Part shown: one piece after another, positions 1 through 5,915 of the stretch
Layout: every line of letters begins with the position of its first letter
How positions within the stretch are numbered: the stretch's first letter is position 1
NCBI GenBank assembly: GCA_947088515.1
Contig: CAMUHA010000111.1
Coordinates: 1 to 11,244, forward strand
Source: an uncultured bacterium
GTDB taxonomy: Bacteria; Bacillota; Clostridia; Lachnospirales; Lachnospiraceae
Reading direction: 5' to 3'
DNA length: 11,244 nucleotides
Program-made: the position numbers and the translations under genes
The notes under the pieces: model-generated
Told to the model about the DNA's origin: nothing
Seen by the model: only the letters and a program-made list of their open reading frames with translations
Databases searched by the model: none

Positions 1-667
1 ACTTTTCGTTATAACCGCCAATTTCTAAAAAAGCCTTACGATTGACTAACGAACCACAGGAATTTACATAGGTGGGTCCATATCCGCGAAGCAGACTTTC
101 AATCCATAGTTCAGGTTTAACAAATATCTTTTCTTCTATTTTTCTATTTCCTTTAAGTTCTGGTATATTACACGCTTCTGAAAATAACAAATGCTTTGTC
201 CTGATATAAGCTAAAGGATGTTTCCATCCACTACAGGCTTTTATATATTTTTCTATCAGGACCAAGTAGTCAGGAACCAGCAAATCGTCATCATGTAACA
301 GAGTCACCCATTTTCCTCTTGAAAGTTCAATTCCCCTGTTTATATTCCCCTCATGCCCAATATTTTCCCTGTTACGATAGTACCTGATTTTTTTGTTCTG
401 CAAGCTGTCTATATATTCGTATAGCTCGTCATCTTCTGGGTCATTATCCATGATAATGACTTCCCATTTATAATTAACCTTTTCCTGTTCAAGCACACTT
501 TTAACTGCCTGCCTCACCATGCTTGTTCTTTTATATGTGATGACCAGAACAGACAGGTAAACGGGTTCCATATCATCTCTTCCCCACAAAAGTTCTGATT
601 GAACATGTGCATATTTCAGAAAATTATTTTCAGGCTTTTCAATTGCAGTAAATTTTTTGTCTGTCAT
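1..667 (-). CDS. Family 2 glycosyltransferase, C-terminus beyond window
   Basis: Likely transfers a sugar from a nucleotide-sugar donor at the cytoplasmic face during surface glycan synthesis. About 222 codons are visible and the frame is open to the left edge. The GT-A nucleotide-binding start LSVLVITYKR lies at about residues 38-47, MDND at 73-76, and the metal-binding HDDD motif at 125-128. I place the start at 667 because this ATG overlaps the stop of the upstream SH3 gene (ATGA) and 32 sense codons lead in frame into the domain, reading like protein (YAHVQSELLWGRDD). An alternative ATG at 571 has the better ribosome binding site (GGGGAAGAG) and would begin MEPVYLSVLV. Acceptor and donor cannot be told. 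The family call is firm; the start is moderately sure. Confidence 0.88.
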   Translation of the reverse strand, partial: MTDKKFTAIEKPENNFLKYAHVQSELLWGRDDMEPVYLSVLVITYKRTSMVRQAVKSVLEQEKVNYKWEVIIMDNDPEDDELYEYIDSLQNKKIRYYRNRENIGHEGNINRGIELSRGKWVTLLHDDDLLVPDYLVLIEKYIKACSGWKHPLAYIRTKHLLFSEACNIPELKGNRKIEEKIFVKPELWIESLLRGYGPTYVNSCGSLVNRKAFLEIGGYNEK

Positions 668-1209
668 TTTTTCTTTTTCTTATTTTTTCCCAAATTAACA
701 GTGGAGATAATTCCTGTTACAAAAATTCCAATTACAAGCACGACTATGACTATGGTCCAGACACGCGAACGTTTTGCTTCACTGCGTTGTCTCTCAACTT
801 CCTCAACAACCATTTTCCCTTCTGCTTCCATGGCTTCCATCTCTGCGTCCAGCCCTGCTTCATTTATCTCTACCATTTCCTTATCTTCCATTTCAACCTG
901 AAGACCTTCTATATATTCTTTACGAATAAATCCTTCTTTACCCTGATAAGAAACCTTATACCATCCGTCATCAGTTTCTCCAACGACCCACACTGATGCC
1001 CCTGCACAATAACTGGTAATCCCGGCGGAATCGTCATCAGGAAGTTCTGTTGCTTCACAGTCAGTAGCTACAGTCATAACCTGGTTCATTTCAGTAATAG
1101 AAATGTTATCCCCCTCTTCTGCCCTTGCCCTTAAATTGAATATTCCCAAGCTACAGCACCAAAAAAACAATAAAACTGCTATTTTTCCTGCCTTTTTCAT
1201 CTCTTCCAT
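664..1209 (-). CDS. Membrane-anchored SH3b-domain protein
   Basis: Predicted single-pass envelope protein of 181 residues (178 if it starts at the ATG at 1200). In order: a signal peptide with hydrophobic core IAVLLFFWCCSLGIF and possible cleavage after RARA (residue 30); a bacterial SH3 domain at about 44-103 (WVVGETDDGWYKVSYQGKEGFI is its core); a Glu/Met-rich, probably helical stalk at about 104-145; a transmembrane segment at about 150-172; and a cytoplasmic tail with five lysines. Two cysteines (C51, C68) in the outer domain could pair. SH3b domains commonly bind peptidoglycan or peptides, so a wall-tethered scaffold is plausible, but no catalytic domain is present. It lies 22 bp after the GT-C-like gene and overlaps the next glycosyltransferase by ATGA, so co-expression with the glycan genes is likely. 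The 1200 start has the better Shine-Dalgarno spacing (AGAGG, 11 nt). Confidence 0.85.
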   Translation of the reverse strand: MEEMKKAGKIAVLLFFWCCSLGIFNLRARAEEGDNISITEMNQVMTVATDCEATELPDDDSAGITSYCAGASVWVVGETDDGWYKVSYQGKEGFIRKEYIEGLQVEMEDKEMVEINEAGLDAEMEAMEAEGKMVVEEVERQRSEAKRSRVWTIVIVVLVIGIFVTGIISTVNLGKNKKKKK

Positions 1210-1231
1210 TTCCTCTCTGTTACCTCTTCAA

Positions 1232-2962
1232 TCATTTTTTGTTAAAGTACAAAACACAGTTATTAACTACAAGATATCTGTTATATATTTGCTCCAATGA
1301 CTCTTTCTGTGGGGAATTAGGCGAAACTATTAAAAAATCTCCCAAATCCTCCTGTATCTCTCTTACATCTCCCCGAACAACCTGAATTGGGTTATCCGGC
1401 ATCTGCATCTGGTGAAAATCCACAAATTCAGCCGCCCCCTCATCCAGGTAAACAATGCGCATATTTTCATCCCAGTTTTCCATAATTTTTTCTGCAACTA
1501 TCAGGTCCTGGAAACCTGCCTCATTCATTTTATATGTATAATGTGTACTTGCCTGAATTCCCAATAAAACTTCTGTTATAATCAAAAACACAAGTATCCA
1601 CGACATGTTTTCCCATCTTTTTACAACCCATATTATGCCAACCGCTAAGAGCATCATCAAAAGCCCCATTATCCATACGGTTCCAAAGAAATAATATGGA
1701 TTAAATTGTTCTTCTTTTAGCCAGTAGCTTATTCCAACAATAAAGCACCCTCGTATTCCTTCTAAATTTTTCTGTTCAATAACTGAAAAGATAGGAAGCA
1801 GCATCAACCCTGATACGGCTCCAAATATTAAAGTCCCACTCCAAATCCAATTGCTTTGAAGCATTACAACAATACCAATTGCCAGAAGTACAGGTACAAA
1901 AAATTCATTGTATCTCCCATATACAAGGCAGTCGATTTTTACTGACCCATGCATAAAAATCGTACATATAAGAACTTCCCCTGTCACTGTCAATGCTAAA
2001 AATAAGGCAAGCCATTGCTGTATCCTAATTGTATAACTTGTCTTTCTTACAATTCGTTTAATCAATACCGTTATTTCTTTTATGCACCATCCAATTGCCC
2101 AATAAAATATTCCAAAACTCGCCATTCCCAGGTAAAAAATTTTACCCACTATTTCCTTTAATAAAATATAAATTTCTCTGAAAGTAAGAATTTCTCCGAT
2201 TTTTTCTATTTGTCTTGAATAGTCATTAATTGCTATCACATCTGTATCTGCTTTTGAAAATACTGACATTAAAACATTTCTCTTAATAAACATTACTATC
2301 AGACCAGCCGCTACAATGGTTCCAAGTATGATAAGCATTTGTTTTCTCATGGAGGGATTAGACAGACCCCATAACACTAAAGTTATCAGGCAGGCTATCA
2401 CCACACTAACTGTACGCATATGCACACTGTAAGTATACATAAGCGCTACCGCAAGTCCACATGCTTTCCCTATTCCCGGTTTCTGAATCAGACTGACAAA
2501 TAAAAAAACAATACAGACAAACAGAAACATTAAAAGCGCTTCTGTTAATGTCATTTGCATATAAAATATCCAGACCGGATAAAGAACTGCAATCCCACAA
2601 ATAAATGCCTGTTTCACTCTGTCAAGCTTAGGGAATAATTTATTTATGGTATTCCACAAAAGAAATATACTAACACATGCAAGGATCATATTCAGTGCAA
2701 CTGCCGCCCGATAAGCCATCACTCCATTGCTGAACAGCTTAAGCACAGGTATAAGCAATATACTATACCCAAAAGAATAATAAGAGCCTAAAGAAGCCAG
2801 TTCACTCCAGTCATATCCAACGATTTTGGCTGCACTAGCCCAATATCCAAACTCGTCCGGGTACATGACAAATCCACAAATTTTCTGGATTCCATACTGA
2901 TAAATACCTGCAATAATCAATACAATAAAAACAAGATAAATAAATTCTCTTTTCTTATACAT
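1232..2962 (-). CDS. Polytopic membrane protein, GT-C glycosyltransferase-like
   Basis: A 576-residue integral membrane protein with roughly 11-12 hydrophobic segments and a soluble C-terminal domain of about 105 residues (from about 471). After the first membrane segment the loop reads YPDEFGYW (D36, E37); an acidic pair here is typical of GT-C enzymes that use polyprenyl-phosphate sugars on the outer face of the membrane (GT39/PMT and ArnT-like families). This suggests it glycosylates a protein or glycan outside the cell, in step with the cytoplasmic glycosyltransferase two genes on. The start has only a weak Shine-Dalgarno (GGAAA), and no strong promoter is seen in the 120 bp upstream. The membrane nature is certain; the glycosyltransferase role is inferred from fold pattern and neighbours. 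A polysaccharide polymerase or other lipid-linked glycan protein is an alternative. Confidence 0.75.
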   Translation of the reverse strand: MYKKREFIYLVFIVLIIAGIYQYGIQKICGFVMYPDEFGYWASAAKIVGYDWSELASLGSYYSFGYSILLIPVLKLFSNGVMAYRAAVALNMILACVSIFLLWNTINKLFPKLDRVKQAFICGIAVLYPVWIFYMQMTLTEALLMFLFVCIVFLFVSLIQKPGIGKACGLAVALMYTYSVHMRTVSVVIACLITLVLWGLSNPSMRKQMLIILGTIVAAGLIVMFIKRNVLMSVFSKADTDVIAINDYSRQIEKIGEILTFREIYILLKEIVGKIFYLGMASFGIFYWAIGWCIKEITVLIKRIVRKTSYTIRIQQWLALFLALTVTGEVLICTIFMHGSVKIDCLVYGRYNEFFVPVLLAIGIVVMLQSNWIWSGTLIFGAVSGLMLLPIFSVIEQKNLEGIRGCFIVGISYWLKEEQFNPYYFFGTVWIMGLLMMLLAVGIIWVVKRWENMSWILVFLIITEVLLGIQASTHYTYKMNEAGFQDLIVAEKIMENWDENMRIVYLDEGAAEFVDFHQMQMPDNPIQVVRGDVREIQEDLGDFLIVSPNSPQKESLEQIYNRYLVVNNCVLYFNKK

Positions 2963-2993
2963 ATGATTTCCATATCATGCTTTTCTGTAAGAA

Positions 2994-3016
2994 AGGCAGC
3001 CCATTAAAAGCTGCCT
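2994..3016 (-). terminator. Hairpin terminator after secreted-protein gene
   Basis: A perfect 7-bp stem (AGGCAGC/GCTGCCT) with a 9-nt loop, followed on the minus strand by TTTCTT. It lies between the secreted-protein gene and the GT-C-like gene. The short U-tract suggests partial termination, so read-through into the glycan genes is possible. Confidence 0.6.
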
Positions 3017-3028
3017 CTCCTATTAATC

Positions 3029-3046
3029 ATCAGATAACAGTCTGAT
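3029..3046 (-). other. Small hairpin in the 3' UTR
   Basis: A 6-bp perfect inverted repeat (ATCAGA/TCTGAT, 6-nt loop) sits just after the secreted-protein gene and 12 bp before the stronger hairpin at 2994-3016. It has no U-tract of its own. It may protect the 3' end of the transcript or be chance. Confidence 0.3.
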
Positions 3047-3083
3047 ATGCCATTTCCTTTCGTTCGACCACACTGTCAAACTA

Positions 3084-3761
3084 TTAATACCTGATAATTG
3101 CGTAGGTACCTGCTCCACCTGTGGTAGCAAAAGTAATCGTATCCGGGTTGTCATCAACATCCTCTAAAATAGACACTACACCACCTGCACGTACACATAC
3201 CATAGCAAAAGTAGCTCCATCCTTTGCAAAATTCTTAGGAATGCCTAATGCAATCTTAATCTCTGCTCCATCACTGGGAAGAAGGCTGTATTTACCTCCA
3301 GCCATTTTTCCAAGTTCGATGTTAACCATAGGGCCAACCTCTGCTCCCTGTGAAGATGCTGCAACGTCAATTGCCTGTTTTGCCAAAGGACTCTTCTTTA
3401 CATCCAGATTAGTGAATTTTGCATAAGGCTTTTCACCTTTGCCTAATCCATAACCTTCTGCAATAGATGCAACGCTGGTAGATACAGCGCTTCCTTTTAC
3501 GCTGGTTGCCAGATAGACACCTGCTGTAGAAGTCTTTACACCTGCAACTGAGCTGGTAGTGGGAACTTCCACAACTGATGAACTTGACGCATCTTCATTT
3601 GATGCGCTGGGTGCACTGGATACAACGACTTCTTCCACTACTGACGGTGATGTGCTGCTAGGTGTGGTGCTGGCAGCGCTTACACTCATCATAGGCGCCA
3701 TCACGAGGGATGCAGCCAATGCTCCAGTCAGCATCTTTTTGATGATACTTGCTTTCATCAT
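3084..3761 (-). CDS. Secreted Ser/Thr/Val-rich protein, function unknown
   Basis: Not recognised as a named family. From the start at 3761 it is 225 residues. It has a signal peptide (MKASIIKKM, then hydrophobic LTGALAASLVMAPMM, cleavage near VSAA at 29-30), a low-complexity Ser/Thr/Pro/Val linker to about residue 100, and a C-terminal globular part of about 125 residues. That part (VNIELGKMAGGKY, IKIALGIPKNF, ITFATTGGAGTYAIIRY) resembles the small beta-sandwich ends of clostridial surface proteins. There is no LPXTG motif or membrane anchor, so it is probably released or held non-covalently. The reading frame extends upstream to 3797, but GGAGG lies 5 nt before the ATG at 3761 (8 nt before the next one, 3758), and the 12 extra residues would spoil the signal peptide. 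It is transcribed divergently from an XRE regulator and has its own promoter. Confidence 0.8.
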   Translation of the reverse strand: MMKASIIKKMLTGALAASLVMAPMMSVSAASTTPSSTSPSVVEEVVVSSAPSASNEDASSSSVVEVPTTSSVAGVKTSTAGVYLATSVKGSAVSTSVASIAEGYGLGKGEKPYAKFTNLDVKKSPLAKQAIDVAASSQGAEVGPMVNIELGKMAGGKYSLLPSDGAEIKIALGIPKNFAKDGATFAMVCVRAGGVVSILEDVDDNPDTITFATTGGAGTYAIIRY

Positions 3762-3895
3762 TCTCTCCTCCATTTCGAATGTGTATTTGCGGTCCAAAAA
3801 TTCCCATGATAGGTCATTTTCGGAATAACCGCCATATGTAAGCTATTAACCGCTACCTAATATGGTAATATGATATTAATAATAGCTCTTATACG

Positions 3896-3924
3896 AGTAT
3901 ATGCTATTAACAATATATTTTCAA
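3896..3924 (-). promoter_or_regulatory. Sigma-A type promoter of secreted-protein gene
   Basis: On the minus strand TTGAAA (3924-3919) and TATACT (3901-3896) are separated by exactly 17 bp. Transcription would begin near 3889, giving an untranslated leader of about 128 nt before the start at 3761. The spacer contains a copy of the repeated GCTATTAAC motif. Confidence 0.65.
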
Positions 3925-3930
3925 GCATTT

Positions 3931-3959
3931 TTTTTATATAAACTACAAAATTATACAAT
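3931..3959 (+). promoter_or_regulatory. Weak candidate promoter of the XRE regulator gene
   Basis: TTTTTA (3931-3936) and TACAAT (3954-3959) stand 17 bp apart on the plus strand. The -35 is poor, as is common when an activator or tight repression is involved. The -10 overlaps a perfect palindrome (ACAATATTGT, 3955-3964) and one copy of the operator-like motif, which suggests autoregulation. Confidence 0.3.
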
Positions 3960-4000
3960 ATTGTTAATTCCAAATTCTTCACTATCTATGGAGTGTACAT

Positions 4001-4474
4001 ATGGCTAATAAAACGTTAGAACAGTACTTAAAGGAACTTCGGAAGTCCTGCAATTACTCTCAGGAATTTGTTGCTTCTCACCTAAATATTACCAGACAGA
4101 CTTACTCACATTATGAAACCGGAAGAATTACTCCCCCTGTTAATTCTTTATATAATTTGGCTAAATTATACGGCATTCATGTGGAAAATTTTCTTGAATT
4201 GGTAGTAACCTATAATATCAACATGGACTTTGCTCCCCACCAGCATACTGGCAGCACAGATGTAAATGATGACCTTACACAATTTATAGACTTTGTAAAT
4301 GCACCTGAAAATAATAAAAAATTCAAGAATTTAAGCCGGAAGGAACGGCAACTGCTTTTTTATTTTCTGCTGCTTGACAACCGGGACCAAGATGACCTTT
4401 TGACATTCATGAAGGTAAAATGTCAAAACAGAAAAGACGAAAAAGAAATTTTTCATGAAAAAACTGTTAAATAA
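4001..4474 (+). CDS. XRE-family helix-turn-helix transcriptional regulator
   Basis: A 157-residue DNA-binding protein and the only plus-strand gene here. Residues about 6-67 form a Cro/CI-type HTH (LKELRKSCNYSQEFVASHLN, ITRQTYSHYETGRITPP, then LYNLAKLYGI), with the usual Q21 and the recognition helix around TRQTYSHYE. The C-terminal half (about 90-145) is a short helical region (LTQFIDFVN, RKERQLLFYFLLLDNRDQDD), perhaps for dimerisation or sensing; it has no protease, cupin or toxin-antitoxin signature I recognise. GGAG stands 7 nt before the ATG. It is divergent from the secreted-protein gene, and the shared 200-bp region carries repeated motifs, so that gene is the likely target. It converges on the NYN gene, from which it is separated by a bidirectional hairpin. 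Confidence 0.88.
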   Translation: MANKTLEQYLKELRKSCNYSQEFVASHLNITRQTYSHYETGRITPPVNSLYNLAKLYGIHVENFLELVVTYNINMDFAPHQHTGSTDVNDDLTQFIDFVNAPENNKKFKNLSRKERQLLFYFLLLDNRDQDDLLTFMKVKCQNRKDEKEIFHEKTVK

Positions 4475-4487
4475 TTATAAAAAAAGA

Positions 4488-4514
4488 CAGATGACTTCCA
4501 TTCATTGTCATCTG
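4488..4514. terminator. Bidirectional terminator between convergent genes
   Basis: A perfect 8-bp stem (CAGATGAC/GTCATCTG) with an 11-nt loop sits between the convergent stops at 4474 and 4543. On the minus strand it is followed by TCTTTTTTT, a strong intrinsic terminator for the NYN gene. On the plus strand the tail is only CCTTTACT, so termination of the XRE gene is weaker. Confidence 0.8.
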
Positions 4515-4542
4515 CCTTTACTATAATTAAAAATAGTATTAT

Positions 4543-5469
4543 TTATTTCTCTTTTGCTCTTTTCCTGTCATTTTTGTCATGATACAGTTCCACATTTCCA
4601 ATTCCCTGTACAAATTTGGAAAACTGGCTGTATCCAAAATCCTTCAAATTGAAATTTGTAAATTTATTATATACCCGGTTGCTAAGTTCGCTGATTCCAA
4701 TTCCTTTTTTACCAGCTTTATGGATTGTTTCTCTTACATAATCTCTTATCTCTTCCTGCGACTGTTCATTATCCCTTAAAGAGATTGTAATTACATTCTG
4801 TCGTTTCTCCAATAAAAACAGCCCAGCATCTTCCACAAACCGGGACAATAGGCTATAGCCATAATTTCGCACATCAAAGTCAGGATACATATTTACCAGC
4901 CGGTTGCCAATTGCTGCCAGCTCTACGCTTTTACCTTTGCTTTCATTCTCATTAATAATGTTGGTAATTGCATTATATATTATTTCCCTGCCAATCGTGT
5001 TGTCTGTATCATCCTTGCTTTTAGCATCTTCATCCTGGTTCCCCAGATTTTCCAGATTAACAAATCGTGAACATGCTACACGGAAAGAACGGGGGGTTTT
5101 CTCCTCTCCCATTCCAATCACTTCCATGCCTGACTCCCGCAGGCGGCTTGCCAGACGGGTGAAATCACTGTCGCTGGATACAATACAAAATCCGTGTACA
5201 TTTCCAGTATAAAGGATGTCCATGGCATCTATAATCAGGGTAGAATCAGTTGCGTTCTTTCCAACTGTATTAGAAAACTGCTGTACTGGTATTACAGAAT
5301 TTTCCAAAAGCTCTCCCTTCCATTTGGTAGCCTGTGTGCTGGTCCAGTCTCCATATATTCTCTTATAGGTGGTAATACCATAGGTGGAAAGCTCTTCCAA
5401 AATATCACCTATGTATTTTGCTGAAATATTATCTGCATCAATGAGCAGGGCAAAACGCTTATTCTCCAT
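4543..5469 (-). CDS. NYN-domain ribonuclease-like protein with two LOTUS domains
   Basis: A 308-residue protein predicted to bind and cut RNA. Residues about 4-140 are a NYN (LabA/DUF88, PIN-like) nuclease domain. Acidic residues expected to hold the metal are present: D11 and D13 (LLIDADN), D75 and D81 (KNATDSTLIID), D100 and D102 (VSSDSDFTRL). Two OST-HTH/LOTUS domains follow, at about 161-230 and 236-300. Their cores repeat each other (FDVRNYGYSLLSRFVEDAG and FNLKDFGYSQFSKFVQGIG). LOTUS domains are known RNA-binding modules, and NYN plus LOTUS is also the plan of animal MARF1. AGGAGG lies just before the ATG. The gene has a near-consensus promoter about 240 nt upstream with a small ORF and strong hairpin in the leader, and its own terminator. 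Target RNA is unknown; the gene stands apart from known RNA-decay operons. Confidence 0.88.
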   Translation of the reverse strand: MENKRFALLIDADNISAKYIGDILEELSTYGITTYKRIYGDWTSTQATKWKGELLENSVIPVQQFSNTVGKNATDSTLIIDAMDILYTGNVHGFCIVSSDSDFTRLASRLRESGMEVIGMGEEKTPRSFRVACSRFVNLENLGNQDEDAKSKDDTDNTIGREIIYNAITNIINENESKGKSVELAAIGNRLVNMYPDFDVRNYGYSLLSRFVEDAGLFLLEKRQNVITISLRDNEQSQEEIRDYVRETIHKAGKKGIGISELSNRVYNKFTNFNLKDFGYSQFSKFVQGIGNVELYHDKNDRKRAKEK

Positions 5470-5550
5470 GCGCTCCTCCTATCCTCCAAACCTGGATGTC
5501 CCCATCTGGAGATATAAAATTTATTTTGGATCGCTTTTATAATTTATTTA

Positions 5551-5667
5551 TTACTCTTTTATTTTGTCAAGTTCTGTTAAATTAATACCAAAAGAATTTA
5601 ACAGAACTCTTAATTCAATGCAGCGTTCCTTCATAAGAGTATAACCTTTTGAACCTTTTTCTGACAT
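5551..5667 (-). CDS. Possible 38-residue small protein or leader peptide
   Basis: A short frame that starts MSEKGSKGYTLMKERCIELR and ends LTELDKIKE, closed by TAA. The ATG is preceded at 7 nt by GAGGGTGG, a good Shine-Dalgarno, and a near-consensus promoter starts transcription about 40 nt upstream, so translation is plausible. The peptide is charged and probably helical, with no signal peptide or membrane segment. It resembles no family I recognise; the LD-K-I end faintly recalls Spo0E-like phosphatases but the conserved SQ-LD signature is absent. It lies 81 bp before the NYN gene on the same predicted transcript. Codons 20-33 coincide with a perfect 14-bp inverted repeat, so the frame could equally be a cover for an RNA structure. 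I judge coding somewhat more likely than not. Confidence 0.55.
   Translation of the reverse strand: MSEKGSKGYTLMKERCIELRVLLNSFGINLTELDKIKE
5570..5608 (-). other. 14-bp perfect inverted repeat in NYN gene leader
   Basis: AGTTCTGTTAAATT at 5570-5583 is exactly mirrored by AATTTAACAGAACT at 5595-5608, with an 11-nt loop. In the minus-strand transcript this gives a long hairpin inside the small ORF. No U-run follows (the next bases are TGACAAAATAAAAG), so it is not an intrinsic terminator. It may be a protein- or nuclease-binding structure, or a DNA operator. Confidence 0.75.
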
Positions 5668-5712
5668 AGAATCGCCACCCTCTTATTGTTGTTTATTACT
5701 TGTTATATTTTC

Positions 5713-5741
5713 ATTATAATTGAATGTATAAGGAGTGTAAA
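5713..5741 (-). promoter_or_regulatory. Near-consensus sigma-A promoter for small ORF and NYN gene
   Basis: On the minus strand TTTACA (5741-5736) and a perfect TATAAT (5718-5713) are 17 bp apart. Transcription should begin near 5706. This would produce a leader of about 240 nt before the NYN start at 5469, containing the small ORF and the 14-bp hairpin. Confidence 0.75.
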
Positions 5742-5803
5742 GTCTTTATTCAATTATCAACGTTTCCTGGCATTTATATGGCACTGCTATAGCAAAAACC
5801 AAC

Positions 5804-5845
5804 AAAAAAGAGTGTGTATTAACTTGAAAATTAGCACACACTCTT
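5804..5845 (-). terminator. Intrinsic terminator of the decarboxylase operon
   Basis: A perfect 10-bp stem (AAGAGTGTGT/ACACACTCTT, 5836-5845 with 5808-5817) with an 18-nt loop, running into a T-tract on the minus strand (5804-5809). It lies about 70 bp after the oadA-type stop and separates the operon from the promoter at 5713-5741. Confidence 0.85.
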
Positions 5846-5915
5846 CTTCATTAATCATTTTTACTGTTACTTTATCAAGTAAGTGTTTATGATTGCATTT
5901 TCTACTCTCTTGAGT

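Larger units (their letters stand above)
3841..3968. promoter_or_regulatory. Repeated operator-like motif in divergent intergenic region
   Basis: Four related sites share a GCTATTAAC-type core. Plus-strand copies are at 3842-3850 (GCTATTAAC) and 3903-3916 (GCTATTAACAATAT). Minus-strand copies are at 3875-3887 (AGCTATTATTAAT) and 3958-3968 (ATTAACAATAT). The 3906-3916 and 3958-3968 copies form a perfect 11-bp inverted repeat 41 bp apart, and 3841-3848 with 3880-3887 form a perfect 8-bp inverted repeat. The 3903 copy lies inside the spacer of the secreted-gene promoter, and the 3958 copy overlaps the candidate -10 of the regulator gene. This placement fits binding sites for the adjacent XRE protein. 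The region is A/T-rich, so some similarity may be chance. Confidence 0.5.

Noticed and set aside
2963..2980. Near-palindrome CATATGATTTCCATATCATG just before the GT-C-like start
   Set aside because: Only about four bases pair properly as a hairpin and the remainder is A/T-rich similarity, too weak for an operator call.
3762..3797. Longer start of the secreted protein at 3797
   Set aside because: No ribosome site precedes it, and the 12 extra residues would lie before a good signal peptide; GGAGG supports 3761 or 3758.
3955..3964. Perfect palindrome ACAATATTGT
   Set aside because: Ten A/T-rich bases are expected by chance often enough; kept only as part of the repeated-motif region, not as a separate site.
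5470..5510. Imperfect hairpin (CCAGATG/CATCCAGG) just upstream of the NYN ribosome site
   Set aside because: Needs a mismatch and a bulge and does not cover the ribosome site, so no riboswitch or attenuator can be supported.
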